A stretch of 64,000 bases of DNA from Hyphochytrium catenoides (GCA_900088475.1 FLMG01001570.1:63030-127029); one strand, 5' to 3'. Positions 24,348 to 36,855 are shown, counted from the first letter of the stretch. The notes: generated from the letters alone by a model not told the origin. Program-made: numbers and translations.

Positions 24348-25632
24348 ATGGGCAATCTCTGCGCCGGAATCCGGATATCTGGACATGGATCAACCGTCTC
24401 AGACCTAGATAGGGAGATTACGCAGATACTGCGTAAGAAGAAGGCTATTCTGGACAGTTCTGATGAGAAACATCGGATAATGAGCTTCAACAAGGTCATT
24501 CTTCAATTTAGCACTATCCAGCGAGCGATGCGAAAGATCAAGGATGCCTTCAATTGCTTAGACGTGGTAAGCCCCAGGGCGACATCTCTCAGACTCAAAC
24601 TTTTTGCCAAGTGACTCCTAATTTCTGATCCATGCAGGACCAAAAGGGCTCGATTGACTACGTTGGATTGAGATCATGCCTTAAGCTTTTGGGAACCGAC
24701 ATTTCTGACGATGTTATGAAGCAAATATTTGCTGAGTCAGGTGAGCTCCTCATTCAAGTCCTTAGGGACCCTTTCCTCATGTCTTCAGTTCGCGCCAACG
24801 GCTACTGTTGTCTTCTTCTTTGCGCTCTTGCCATAGCAGTCTATTGGGATCCCTTCCAAAGCTAACTTCTGCGCTGTTCTTTGCAGACTTCACTTCAAAG
24901 GGAGCTCTATCCTACAAGGAGTTTGTGGTCTCCCTCGCTATTGTCTATTTAATGGGCGCGGTACCCTCGCTGTCAGGGCCAGATTCTGTGAAAGCGACAT
25001 CTGAACACAACAAAGCGACCGCTTCAGACAGAAACAGGCACCATACTAAGGACCCAACCGGACAAACAGCCGCAAGCACAACCTTACCAAACAATGAGCC
25101 AAGGGCATCGACCGCATGGACGCAGGAACGCCAGCCATCAAGTAATGGCCCCAGCACCCTCCCAACTATTAACACCAACTCCGGTACAAAGGAGCCAGAC
25201 ATTCAGCCGCTTCCATCCCCTGTACGAGAGGCTCATAGAAGAGGCTCGAACATTATCAGTGACAACAAAGTCATCCTCCAGAAGGCTTTCCATCTCTTGG
25301 TTGACGCGTATCTCTTTTTTGATAAGGACGCTAGCGGGACTATCTCTAAAGATGAGATGCGAGCTGTTCTCATTGAAGATAAAAGCAAACCAAGATCGGC
25401 GGAGTTAGAGGCAACAGCGCAGTTTTTGACCCAACATAGATGGGAAGAGATGGACTGGAACAAGGATGGTACCATTACCTTTAAAGAGTTTCTCTTTGCC
25501 TTCGAGTCCTGGGTTTATGACGAAGAAGATCAGGAGGAGGAGATTTCCACGCAACCATCGGCCGGTGAAGGCTACAAGCACTCAGAGGAAACTCAAGCAA
25601 ACAGCATTTTACGAAAACCGAAAAAGACATAA
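24348..25632 (+). CDS. EF-hand calcium-binding protein with N-terminal lipidation signal (3 exons)
   Basis: Exons 24348-24566, 24638-24740 and 24887-25632 join in frame to 355 residues. The N-terminus MGNLCAGIR has Gly2 for myristoylation and Cys5 for possible palmitoylation, which suggests a membrane-attached calcium sensor. EF-hands 1 and 2 are degenerate (DVDQKGSIDY; DFTSKGALSYKE), separated by intron 2. A Ser/Thr/Asn-rich linker of about 85 residues follows. EF-hands 3 and 4 are canonical (DKDASGTISKDE and DWNKDGTITFKE, with acidic residues at positions 1 and 12 and Gly at 6). An acidic segment and a basic end (ILRKPKKT) close the protein. There is no kinase domain. It resembles calmodulin-like or calcineurin-B-like sensors in layout, but I cannot place it in a named family. 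Confidence 0.85.
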
Positions 25633-26973
25633 GGATCGTCGACGGCGCCTTAGGTTTGACGACCTCTTCACGAACTTAGCGAGCACTGGGATGGAACCTG
25701 AAGCGTGGTGATATTGACGTTGTGTCTCAGCCTGCCGAGGAGCGAAAGCTCACTGACTAGGTTCCTAGATAAAACTTTCTCAAGACATAGAGAGTAACGA
25801 GCTTGCAGACCCGCTGGCAAAAGGAAAGTGTGATTCAGAAAAGTTGGTGCAAGACATCTATGGGCGAACCTAAGCTATTGGACATGGGACATGGGACATC
25901 ATACGGAGGATCTCTAAACAACCTTCCTCCCGACGTATCTTGTTCGGGTTCCGTTGCTTTTATGTCTTTGAGATGTCGCTCGTCCTGCAGCTCAGTGTAC
26001 AGAATAAAATATTAACGGCTTAAGTTAATCTTTACGACGCCAGACAAGAACTGACTTTTCACCCCCTTAACCCTTTTTGGGGCCTTACGTCACTCTCTCC
26101 TCGAATCCACACTGGTAGCATGGCGCTAAGCATACATCACCTTTCGTGCGAGGTTTATTGGCACGTTCTGATCTCATTTTATACTGAGTATCTTGCCGTG
26201 GCCTCAAAGCCATAGCAGGAGATTTTCCCGCGAAGGAACACTCTAGCTACCCTAAAAAGATTTGACTCTGACTGCGATTAGATAACACCTCACCTGGGCG
26301 GGTAACTCTGCCCCACCTAAGACTTTGCCTTGGTTCTCCCACTGTGTGTCGTCCGTTCGACGGGTTGAAGCTCCTCATACCGTCATCTGCTCTCTATTCG
26401 CCACTAGCAGCTACGAGCCTTCAGAGGATAGATAAATTACCTGGGGTCATTGGGATAAGGTGTTGGGCCAGCGGTGGCATGGGTTGGAGACTCAAAGCAT
26501 GCGAATCATGCTCCCCATCACATCTGGCGGTACAAGTCTACTTATTCCGAATATCCTACAACCCGCTCCGAGACAGAGAATGGTTAATGTTCTCACATTT
26601 AGAATCTATGAAGCATGAAACGGATTTATTTGATAGAGGGCAGTGTAGCAGCTTTGTGGCACCCATTCATAGGAGAGCAGAGCATGACCAGGCCTCATAA
26701 AGCTTGACTAGGCTCAGTTTGAAGCCCACCTGACCTCCTGAGACTTCTTTCAAGAGAACTAGCTGCTAGCAACTAGCTGTAGGGCTATCGAGCGCAAATG
26801 AAGAGAGGCTGCAGCGCAATTATTCAGAACGGAGTCTCTGATCTGATGCTCATGATGGCTTTGCAAGGCTAGGGGTGGGACTCGTTACAGTGTCAGACAA
26901 TCGAAAGAGGTGGTGCTGCACTACTTAGGGACGTGCTCTCTTACGGATCCTTGTAGGTGATAAGGATATTAGG
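25633..26973. other. Intergenic region, no gene recognised
   Basis: 1.3 kb between same-strand genes. The longest open frame (26344-26700, 118 codons, +) has no recognisable motif, no start context that stands out and no splice partners, so I do not call it. No RNA gene or repeat recognised. Confidence 0.35.
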
Positions 26974-27810
26974 ATGGAGGATCCATCGCCAAGGTCTTTT
27001 GGCAGCTCAGATGAGCGGTTTGAGACCTCCAGAGCAGTGGCAAAGCAAGGAGGCTATGCTAGTTCTGGAGATGAGAGATTCGAGACTCCAAGGAATGCTA
27101 CCTCTCGATCCTACCACTCTGAGAAGGACTATAAGACTCCAAGAGATGGTGGACAAGTATCAGGAGAAGATGAAAGTGACTCTTACCACACTGGGAGAGA
27201 AGACAAGCACGCCTATGATGTGCCCATCATGCAAGTGGGCTATGTGCCCACAGCCTCTTATCCTCATGTGTCTAGTTACGGCTACCCTACTGTCCCAGTC
27301 ATGGGCTACTCAGCTGATGCTACATATTTGGGGACCCCTTACGTTGTTCACGGCCCCTCGACGGTTGCGGGAGCTCCTGCCTACGGCGCTGGCTGGGGGC
27401 AGGGCGCGGTGTACTATCCAGTCGCTCAAAGCAAACAAGCACCAATTAGTAGGAAGGAAGAGAAGCGGACAGTAGAAGACATCTTCTCCCTGACGCGACA
27501 CAACCGACACGAGGAGGTAGAAGCGCTGCTTTCTTCAGGCATTCCAGTAAGCGTTAGAGACCAGTATGGGAACACGGTCCTTTCAATTGCCTGTCAGAAC
27601 GGATTGAAGCGTCTCGCGAAGCTTGCACTCCGACGAGGGGCAGATATCAATTCGCAGAACTATAAGGGCAACACACCGCTGCACTTCTGCTTTATGTATG
27701 GTTATGGCGATACTTTAGGGGAATATTTAATATCGAAAGGCGCCGATACACAGGTTCGGAACCTTGATGGGCTAACGTGCTTCGAAGTCGCGTCAGGTGC
27801 CCAAGAATAA
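26974..27810 (+). CDS. Intronless ankyrin-repeat protein with FETPR-type N-terminal repeats
   Basis: 278 residues from ATG 26974 to TAA 27808-27810 in one exon. Residues 1-65 are Ser/charged and carry a short motif three times: DERFETSR, DERFETPR and DYKTPRDG. Residues about 70-150 are Tyr/Pro/Gly-rich and probably disordered (GYPTVPVMGYSAD). The C-terminal half holds three ankyrin units: TRHNRHEEVEALLSSGIPVS, GNTVLSIACQNGLKRLAKLA and GNTPLHFCFMYGYGDTLGEY, then KGADTQVRNLDGLTCFEVA. Ankyrin proteins with this C-terminal sequence and TPR-type N-terminal repeats are, from memory, widespread in protists, with unknown function. Single-exon structure is unusual for this window. Confidence 0.85.
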   Translation: MEDPSPRSFGSSDERFETSRAVAKQGGYASSGDERFETPRNATSRSYHSEKDYKTPRDGGQVSGEDESDSYHTGREDKHAYDVPIMQVGYVPTASYPHVSSYGYPTVPVMGYSADATYLGTPYVVHGPSTVAGAPAYGAGWGQGAVYYPVAQSKQAPISRKEEKRTVEDIFSLTRHNRHEEVEALLSSGIPVSVRDQYGNTVLSIACQNGLKRLAKLALRRGADINSQNYKGNTPLHFCFMYGYGDTLGEYLISKGADTQVRNLDGLTCFEVASGAQE

Positions 27811-28714
27811 CGATTAAGAAAACCAGCAGGATATACCAGAGTATAGCAGAGTCTAGCTTCACTTGTCTTACTTCCGACTCCCTTCAAGCACTTGCTCTTC
27901 CTCCAATCACCTTTAGTTGATAGGTCTGAGCTTCACGATGATGAACTCTACTGCGCACAGATCATGACTACTCAGTGTCCTGATCATTATCGGGTAAACA
28001 ACGATCGATATCACGCAGGCTGACTTATTGCCTTCTTGCAGCCACTGGGAACGCCATGGTGACTGATGATGGATCGTGAACAACTATCTGAGAGCTAGGC
28101 GCTAGATAATCTCCACATCTCTTTCAATGCTGATGCGTCTTCATCATTATTTTATTCTTATTGTACTTCCCTATAAATTACAAGGGAATTTGTGCGTTGT
28201 CGTTGTGCTGGTACTGTTCCTTCAAAATTATCAGAACTACGAAGCATAAAAGAGCGAGTCAGAGATCGAAATAGACACGTCTAAGTACTCTTACCTTCCC
28301 AAGATAGCAGTGAGACAGAGGTCATACTAGATAGGCCCATATGCATGTCCTGTACCTTGGGACTGAGACCTTCGCGCTTCACTCTATCAGAGAGTTTGAA
28401 TACAGGCACAAGGAAGTTCTGTCACCTGCTTCCTCAATCTCAGCACAGGGCACAGGCGCATGTCTCTCAGCGCCAACGCCCTTCCTCGCATCGGCAGAGA
28501 CATCGACCAGAGAGCTTGCAGAGAACTGCAGAGAGAGAGAGATCGCCAACAGCAACCTCTCAGCTGGAGCTGAGGGCATGGCATTCGGCGAGCGGTGCTT
28601 GAGAGAGACTCCAGTTCCTCACTGAGTGCATCATCATCTGGACATTCGTTTTGGGACCTTGAGAGGCCGGGCCTTCTGCTGTGATCTGAAGTTGCCCGGC
28701 CTGCCTTTCGAGCG
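27811..28714. other. Intergenic region between ankyrin gene and BRF1, no gene recognised
   Basis: 0.9 kb expected to contain the ankyrin 3' UTR and the BRF1 promoter. Short overlapping frames at 28341-28625 on both strands show no family resemblance. Nothing else recognised. Confidence 0.35.
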
Positions 28715-31700
28715 ATGTCGCTGCGCATGAAGTGTCCATCTTGTGGCTGCCCGGACATTGAGAACAATGAGGCACACGGTGCAGCCATTTGTACAGGATG
28801 TGGTGAGACAGAGCGCTTCTGTCAGACTTCAATATGACGACAGTCCACTACTCACCCTTACTACTCGCTCTGGGCAGCCCCATTCAGGTTCTTCCTTAAA
28901 AATTCAGCTCTCTTCTAAACTTCTTGTCCTTCCTTGCAGGAGCCGTCATTGAGGAAAACTCTATTGTCTCAGACCAGGTCGAATTTACTGAAGGCGCAGG
29001 TGGCAGCAGGTACACGTTCCGAGGATAGTGCTATGGTCTCCGCGTACTCATCGTTATCTCTCTTTCTCGCTCTCTCTTTCCTCGCTATCCTCAACTCTCT
29101 CACTCTGAAGCAATGATATCTACCCTCTATGCCCCTCTCTTACATCTGCATCCATTGCAATCGTTATCTTATGAGGAGACTTATCTCACTCTCGCAGTCA
29201 ATCTCCCCTGTCAATAGTTATCTGACTTTCATTTCTTCAGCTCTGTCATCGGCACTTTCGTGTCTGGCACTCGTACTAAGCCTTTCAGCTCCAACGTGGG
29301 CCCGGGCCACGTATTCGCCAAAGAGAGCCGAGAGGTAACCATTGAAAACGGGCGGAGAAGAATAGCGCAGCTGGCAGGGTCCTTACGCCTTGGGCAGCAC
29401 TACATCGACTCAGCTTTGAGATACTTCCTCGTAGCAGTACAAAGGAATTTTGTGCAGGTAAGATATGCCTGGGGCATGCTAGACCTTTTTAGGCTGAAGG
29501 GAAGCGATGGAAACGTCAAAGGCGACGATAAACAGCTGTTGTGGGCAGACTCCTTACCTGCTAACCCCTTACTTCATATGAACAGGGAAGAAAAACAAGC
29601 AACGTAGTTGCAGCTTGTCTCTACATTGTTTGCAGAAGAGAAAGATCAGCCCATCTTCTGATTGATTTCTCCGACGTTCTCCAGGTATGGTGAAGACAAC
29701 TTTATGGTGAAGACACCTCTATCTCGCTGCTAATCTTTTCTGGCTCTGTAAGACAATGCCTATATACTCTTGCCCCACTGAAGTAGCTGCTGCCTCTCTC
29801 CTTCAAGGCTCCCTGTTATCATTACTTTCGGTGACCTTTCATGCCGATCCTTCACTCAATTACTATTCAATGCGAGCCTGTAGCTCATCCTAAGTATAGT
29901 AGGCCCTAGTGATCTTCGACGAGGTCGTCTCTCCGCCATGCCTTGACAGTCTTCCTATGCCTTTTCGGGTGCTCTCTTTATCTTGGTGGTGGGCATGATC
30001 TGATACAAAGTCTATTCCGCAGACGAACGTATACGTCCTTGGTAGCTGCTTCCTTAAGTTCTGCAGGCTACTGAACCTTAAGCTTCCTACGGTGGATCCA
30101 GCCCTCTTTATCCATCGCTACGCCTCAAAACTGGAGTTTGGAGATAAAACTCACGCGGTGGCAATGACAGCGCTACGCATAGTCAGCAGGATGAGCAGGG
30201 ATTGGATTCAGACAGGCAGGAGGCCTGCGGGTATCTGTGGCGCCGCACTGTTGATCGCCGCGAGAACTCACAACTTCAGGCGGACACAGAAAGAAGTGAC
30301 TAATGTGAGAGCTTAGGGAAAGAAGGGTCGTTGTATGCTACAATCTACTCACTCATGCCTACCGTCTCCTCTCGTCATTGGGCGCTAAATTCCTTGCTCT
30401 TCCTTTCGTGATGCTATTACCATCCGCATTCCTCTGTCGTCGGTACCTTTCATGAGATCGAAGCACGTGTCCTCCTCCTCTATTATCCTTCTTCTTTGTC
30501 TGGCCTCTGAGCAGTTTATATACAGGTGGTCCACATAGGGGATGAGACTCTCCGTCTGCGCCTTCAAGAGTTTGAGATGACCCCATCAGGACAGCTAACG
30601 ATTGAGCAATTTGACCGGCTAGAACTTGTACGCTTCTCCTATGCTCTTTATTTCCTCTCCTATGCTCTGACCCGCCCTCGCTGCCGCCGTCCGAACACGG
30701 ATCCTATTCACCAGGAAGCAGAATGCGACCCTCCAGCCTTCGTGCGGGCAAGGGAGAAGGAGATTACGGAGAACAAGCTCTTGCGACTGACGCAATTAGA
30801 AGAGGGCAAACCAGGTAAACAAGGGACACGTAGTAATGTCAGGGAGAGCTGCAACAACTGAGCCTGCTCTCATTTAGGCTTGCTATGGAAAATCAAGGGC
30901 CCACAACAAGAAACAAGTAAGTCTGTCAGGTGCAGCCAGATGCTGGCACAATGTACTACGTGGCACTGGATTGCGTGCTCTGTCGTTTAGCTTCTTTATA
31001 CATCTAAATGCCATCTCTTTGGTCCCGAAATAGATGACAATGATCTCTCTGGTGACGAAGATGAGGAGACGAACGAGCTCGCGGATGCAGAGGCAGCGGC
31101 GAGAGACGTAGCCTCTCGGGCCCTCACGCATAAGAGGAAGAGGGTGGAGGTCAGTGCTATACAACTCATTGCCTCGGTTTACATACGGCAACTTTTTCTG
31201 AAGTTATTCCTTCACAGCGCCTCAAGCAAAAGCAGGAGACAGTCGCGCGACTATACAAGGTGATAGCGCAAGAGATAGAGGACAGTGGTGCCAATCATGA
31301 AGAGAGAGGGACGGCTCTTTCTGTGGTAAAAAAGGATAGCGAGGCCATTGTTCCGTCCTTCCGAGACCTTGAAGAAGATGAGGAGGCCACTCAGGCCATG
31401 CTGGCCCAGGACACGGAAGTAAGTCAAGGATAAGTCTTCGTACCATACCTTCTGTTTCTGTATGCTAGCCCTTCCGCCATAGGAAGCGCATGCTATCAGG
31501 TTTGGAGGAGAGTCGTTGTCTTCTTAAGCTCAGGACACTTTTTAAAGTGCCATTTCCTCTATATCAACGAAGGTGTAAAAGTCCTCCTCGCTCCTCGTAG
31601 GTAAATAGCGTGATCTTGTCGCCTGATGAGGTCAAAAAGAAGACTGCTATCTGGACCGCCCTTAATCAAGACTACCTTGACCAGCAAGTAAGAGCCGTGA

Positions 31701-32972
31701 CAGGCAGCTTATAGGATTCTGCGGTGTTTTCGACTTCCTTGGTTCCGGTGGCCTCGGGTCTCCATGTCTTATGACCCCATAGACGTTAGTGACCTTGCCA
31801 TGGGCTAATAATCGCAATGCTTTAGGCAGCAAAGGCAGAGCATGAGGCGGTTGTCGGCAAGCCTCAACCACGGAAGAAGAGGAAGAAAGATGGGATCGGA
31901 AATGGACCAGCGGAAAGTGCGGCGGAGGCCACAAAGAATGTGAGAAGGCTTCAGTTAACTCTCTCTGTAGGCGTCTGCGAATTGTCTCTTCGTTGCAACA
32001 TTGTAGCCCTATCTATTGTTCTCTCGCGATGGCCGCTTACCGCCTATATTTTTAGATGCTGCAGCAGAAGAGGATATCCAAAAAAATCAACTATGAGGCC
32101 TTGCAGGACCTTTTTGGAAAGAGGAAAGGTATGGAAAATTCAAATTCTTGCCAGGAGTCGCAGAATAACTTCAGCTCTTTGTTGTCTGCCTCACGCATCC
32201 CCGAATGCCACAGTTCCCAGCTGAGTCTTCACTCCTAGCTCTAACTCACGTCCTCTCTTCCCTCGTTTTGCCTTCGGTGGCGTCTATCATCTTCAAATCT
32301 TGGTCGTCAAGGGAGTATTTCCGTCATGGCACCTCCTGAGAAGGAGACTGAAATTGTCGAAGAGACTCATGAGCCCACTATTTCACTCGCCAAAGCTGGT
32401 GGACCCGCCAAGATCACTGGTAAGAAACCGTGGTGTCTAGGAGCTGTGAACCTCGGCTGCTATCCCGCTTCCTTTGTTCTAGATAATTCCTACTTTCTGT
32501 GCTACTTCACTCTGCGAAGTCCTCTTTCCTGATTTGTTCGTGTTGTTGCAGTGGGTGCCTCCATCGCCAAGGATCTGCCCCCTCCTGCCAGACAACAACC
32601 GATCCGAAAGGACAACGAGGAGAAAGAGGAGGAAGAAGACGAAGAGGAAGAAGAAGATGAGGAAGAAGACGAAGCCGGGGCAAAGGGAGACGAGGACAAA
32701 GAAGAGGAGCTGGAAGTGGTTGTGGAGGTAAAGATCGAAAGCCTGATGCATCACATTCTTGAGGACACAGGACTCTGTGTACACTTCTTTGACAATATTT
32801 TACTCACTGTTTCCCTGTCACAACGCATCTTCCTCTCGGTCTCTCGGTCCCTTTTCCCCCGCCTTTGTAGGACCATCACACTGGTGTGGCGCCTTCTGGA
32901 GGCATGGACGACTACGATGATGAGCAACAGGGCTACGCAGATGACTATGACGATTACGAGGAGGAACTGTGA
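28715..32972 (+). CDS. BRF1: TFIIIB subunit BRF1 (RNA polymerase III initiation factor, multi-exon)
   Basis: TFIIB-related factor that with TBP and BDP1 recruits RNA polymerase III to tRNA and 5S genes. Start ATG 28715. The N-terminal zinc ribbon is CPSCG...ICTGCGAVIEE, with two CxxC pairs split by intron 1. First cyclin fold: [29 protein letters not shown] (about 29350-29460), [20 protein letters not shown] and LIDFSDVLQ (about 29600-29685). Second fold: [20 protein letters not shown] (about 30087-30145) and [23 protein letters not shown]1-specific C-terminal blocks follow: [20 protein letters not shown] (about 31615-31670) and [16 protein letters not shown] (about 32070-32118), then a Glu/Asp tract (32615-32720) and the family-typical end [13 protein letters not shown] 32970-32972. 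Exons between 30.6 and 31.2 kb are approximate. Confidence 0.93.
32615..32722 (+). repeat. Purine-rich GAAGAGGA tract coding for poly-Glu/Asp in BRF1
   Basis: A run of GAA/GAG/GAC codons in the penultimate BRF1 exon gives an acidic segment of about 35 residues. The opposite strand is correspondingly open as poly-Ser, which is a shadow frame. Confidence 0.6.
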
Positions 32973-33279
32973 CCGGTGCTAGGCTTACTTTATTTATTTG
33001 CGTACAGTATGGAAGGGGCGACACAGAGAGCGCAAGGAGGAGCATGACGGCGGGTAATGGTGGAGGGAAGGTTATTTATACATTTTTTGCCTAAGGCGGG
33101 GAGCGCGTAAGAGGGCAAGTAATTATATTATTTACATCGCTTTGCATCTTTGCTAAACATCGTCGAGACTACGTATCATACAGAGTGAACACCGCCCAAT
33201 AATGTACGGGACGAAGAGAGGAAGATGCGGGCAGAGAGGTATCGAGGACCATGGCTTGCTGTCAGCTAGACCTCCAGCC
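32973..33279. other. Short convergent 3' region between BRF1 and RCL1
   Basis: 307 bp between two stop codons on opposite strands, so the two 3' UTRs share or overlap this DNA. No separate feature recognised. Confidence 0.45.
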
Positions 33280-35748
33280 TTAAGTGACCTTCTTGGCAAG
33301 GTTCTTATAGCCGACACCCAGGCAGGAGAGGAGAACCCCACCTCCTTCTGCGCGTACCTTGAAGGTGATGCCGAAAAAGTCCTTCAGCTGCCTTAAACAC
33401 TCAATACTGCGGGGAATGGTCTGATTAGAGAGCTGCTAATAGATACTACTGAAGCGCGGGGGGCGAATTGCCTTAACGTCTCTTACCTTTGTGGAGTGAG
33501 TTTGCCAAACTTTACTCTCGACACATCTTCAGGGCACAGCGTCATCAGCAGAAGAACCAAAGTCTGATGGGAGTTGTCCACGAATCCACCCTGCAGTAGC
33601 ACATTTGATTATGAAAATGGGGCAGAAGCTGCTCAGCCTGCATAGCCTAGTCCCTATATCATACATACAACGCACCATTGCCTCTATCTCTTCCCCATAA
33701 TGTCCTTTGTAATCCTAGCAAACACGGTATAGCCAAAGTGCAGTGTGGATTGTGCCGTATAACCTTCCCTTCCTCATATTTGGCCAACTTACGTGTGCAA
33801 TTTGTTGACATAATAGCTGCGCTGTCAGTTTTCCTAAGTCTTCCGGAAGTGTGCCACCCGCTGCTGCTTTCTCCACTCCTAACAGAGCACCCGTAGTGGA
33901 CTCTGCTACGAGGGTCAAACCAAACCCAGGAGAGCTGTGCAAGGATAGGGGTGGAGAAAGAAACAAGAAAAAGTCGTAAGAGGCATCCTTCCAGGTCAGC
34001 AAGAGAGATGAGGCCGTCACAGTCATAGTGTTTAAAAATAGTGCCATCGTGCCTCCTTGCAATGCAGGTTAACTCATCGTAACAGGGGGAAAGGAGTACA
34101 GGTGCAAGGTGCCAACCACAACAGTTAGAACTTAGAAGGCCATAGAAATGACAGTACTTTGGATCCGTCACTTACAGCCCTGACTCCGCTCCCTTATAGT
34201 GGTCAGTGTAGATGTACACATCCGGAATGAAGCGATTGAGGATCCCCCTAGGGTCAAGCCTTTGTTAAAACATGCCCACAGGCTCAAAAGAATAACAGAG
34301 GCAAAGAAAGGAACCTGCGCTAGCAAGTGAGCGTATGATAGAGGAACCGTGCTCTACTGTCGATGTGGATCAAAGAGTCCATACTCCTCTTACCTGCCTG
34401 CTTCCACTATCCTATTTGAGGTCTGTGGAGACACTCGAGTAGAGTAGGCAAGGCCTCTACCAATAACAGGCAGAAGGTAAGAATAGTCAGTTTGAGGGCT
34501 AACAAAGAAAGGGTACCATTGATGCCATGCGCTTTACCTTATTCTCTTTACGAACCCTTCGTCTACGAGGTTTATAGGCTTGAGCTCGCGAACCACTGGA
34601 CAGGAAAAGAGGACCTAGTAGGAGAGAGTCAGACAGATAAGAGAATAATTCAGAAGATAGTACGCTAGACACACAGGGGCTAAAAGTGAGAGAGAGAATA
34701 GAGACCACAGATTATGCAAGAGCGTCTCTACCTGGCCTCCACCTTGGGGAGGGGCTCCCCTCTTCTTAATCTTTAGCTGAATGTCTCCACCTTGATCAAC
34801 GCCAAAGTGCTGATACAAGAAAGAAGAGCAAGTCATTGAGTGCAGCCTAACTTATCATTTTATTGGCATACTGGAAGTATTAAGACAAATCAGAAGAGTA
34901 ACAAAGGAGAGGAATGATAAGGCAAGAAAGTCCAGGCAAAGATGAGGGAAATCTATTCTAAAGGAATGTGAAGAAGCGGAAAGAGCGCTGCTCGTTGCTT
35001 TTACCTACCTTCAATAGTGGCAGCGTTACCGTTCTGAGGGTGTCCACACCTAAGTCTATGTCGTCATTTGTTATCCCGCTCAGCACCATGGAGACCGGCT
35101 GCTTTGCGAAGGGACAGAGAGGCAGCAGGCCCTCAAGGAACCATCCTATGGCTCTAGATAGCAGTAAGTGGTATAAAGTTAGGCACTATCGTAATGTATC
35201 CCTGTGATTGACATTGGTCTCTAGCTCTGTCTTCTCTCTCCATACATTTCTTCGGCGATTGCCCTGTTTACGTTAATAACGCACCTTGATGTTCCGCAAT
35301 CATGCTCTATGGCGCCTCCAACGATAACTCCCGGCTTGTATCTTAGCACTGTTCCTGTCTCATTGATCTCAATCTCACTCCCGTTCGTCAGCTTGTCCAT
35401 AATGCGGAGAAATGAGGCTTCAAAGTCTAGTGAAAGGACGGATCTGCTTTAGAAGCGTGCCATTGCCAGAAAATAGTATAGAGCCAAGCTGCATTGCTAT
35501 CAAGAAGGAACTGCTAAAAAATAAGCTGAGCAAGCTCGATAGCCAAACAGATGAGCAAGGGAACGGACTGAGGGCAGAGCACATAATTTGATTAAAGTGC
35601 AAAGGCCCGTAGCAAAATACTTACCGGTGAGGCCTGGCTCCTCATCGTCTGCCCGAATGTCGTCGATTTTGATCCTCCGCCCGCTGAGTGTTGCACATAC
35701 AATTCTCTGCCTGAAGTTTGCGCAGCCTTTGAACTTGAGAGAGGACAT
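33280..35748 (-). CDS. RCL1: RNA 3'-phosphate cyclase-like protein RCL1 (18S rRNA processing)
   Basis: Nucleolar SSU-processome factor that, in yeast, works with Bms1 at the A2 cleavage of pre-rRNA. Start ATG 35748: MSSLKFKGCANFRQRIVCAT, then LSGRRIKIDDIR. Later exons: DFEASFLRIMDKLTNGSEIE and PGVIVGGAIEHDC (35415-35285); GWFLEGLLPLCPFAKQPVSM (about 35150-35060); GVDQGGDIQLKIKKRGAPPQ (about 34800-34735); GILNRFIPDVYIYTDHYKG (34250-34185); SPGFGLTLVAESTTGALLGV (about 33940-33880); VDNSHQTLVLLLM (about 33585); QLKDFFGITFKV and LSCLGVGYKNLAKKVT, TAA 33280-33282. The C-terminus has the RCL1 form (SCLGVGYKN) in place of the catalytic-His block of true RtcA cyclases, so RNA cyclase activity is not expected. 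Confidence 0.92.
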
Positions 35749-36855
35749 GACTCTGGATGAGGCTCTCCCGAGCCTTAGAAGTCCTGCTTTCCCTCCCTGC
35801 TCTGGCGACGGCTTCGTCAAGGGGTACGCTCCAAATAGTCAAGTCTTGCAATCGGATTAGAGGATGAGATCTGCTATGGCCCTGGACGTGATGGACTTAA
35901 TGCTGCCTCCAATGTGCTTCTCCTTCTTCGCTATACTTCTTGTAAGCTTCTCCTGATGTGATCCTCTCACTTCAGAGTTACTTCTCTTACTTGCGCTATA
36001 GTCCCGGCCCGGTAAGCTCCTCTAGACAACCTTCTCTGGCCACCAACTCCCCGGTTCTTTAGCTGAAACCACGTGGTGAGGTCTCTTCCTGGCGCTTTGT
36101 TACGGGCTCGTGTGTCTCTTCCTAAGTTCTCTCATCACGATGCGGAGCTTCTGATCACCAGGTCGATGATGGGCAGGATGACCTTTCTGCTGCTGCAGCT
36201 TCGCATCTACAGTTCGGATGGCGACCAACCAACAAAGGAACCATCGAACCATCAACCTTATGAGGAATATCAAGCCTTTGATCAGGTATATGTAAGATAG
36301 AATCGTACGGCTACAGTATATGGACGGTACAGGGGTAGTACTGTAGGACTTGTAAGGTTGAGGAATGATGCTGTCCGGCAGCAGGTCCAACTAATAAATC
36401 TGCAGCGCTGATAGATCCTGCAATGGCCTGGTCCTGTCCTCCTCCGCTCAGTTCCATCACATCGCCGTGCATCATCAATGAAGCCTTTGTCGAGCCTTAT
36501 TATTGGGATTGAGAGACTAAGTACGAGCTGATAGGAGTTCAATGCCACTGCGTTACATGATACGGAGTACAAGCTTAGCTGAAAGGTGTCTCTGACCGGA
36601 ACTGATGGGGTGCGGATGGGAAGATGGACGTTAGATGACAATAATACTGCATGATGGGAAAGTTATTATATGACATTCAATGTTTAGTAGGGTCTTTGTC
36701 TATTGGGACCAGACGCATTATGTCATAGCGGTGCAGCGGCGTAGGAGAAGAGACAGACAAGGTGAAGCCAGGGGTATTGAAGCACTATGCTTGCAACTAA
36801 AGGTGTGGGTGTCGTCATCAATGAGAGTATGACTGCTGTCTTTCGGTGTCGTGTA
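35749..36855. other. Intergenic region upstream of RCL1, no gene recognised
   Basis: 1.1 kb between the RCL1 start and the stop of the SIMPL gene on the same strand. It should contain the RCL1 promoter. A 119-codon minus-strand frame (36282-36641) has no recognisable features. Nothing else seen. Confidence 0.35.

Noticed and set aside
26344-26700. 118-codon plus-strand frame
   Set aside because: No recognisable motif, no splice partners, and composition like intergenic DNA.
32502-32784. Poly-Ser and hydrophobic minus-strand frames opposite the BRF1 acidic tract
   Set aside because: Shadow frames of the GAA/GAG repeat; BRF1 reads through on the plus strand with conserved ends.
33280-35748. 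Catalytic RNA 3'-terminal phosphate cyclase (RtcA)
   Set aside because: The C-terminal catalytic-His block is replaced by the RCL1-type LSCLGVGYKN end, so the processing factor is the better call.
36282-36641. 119-codon minus-strand frame upstream of RCL1
   Set aside because: No family resemblance or supporting structure.
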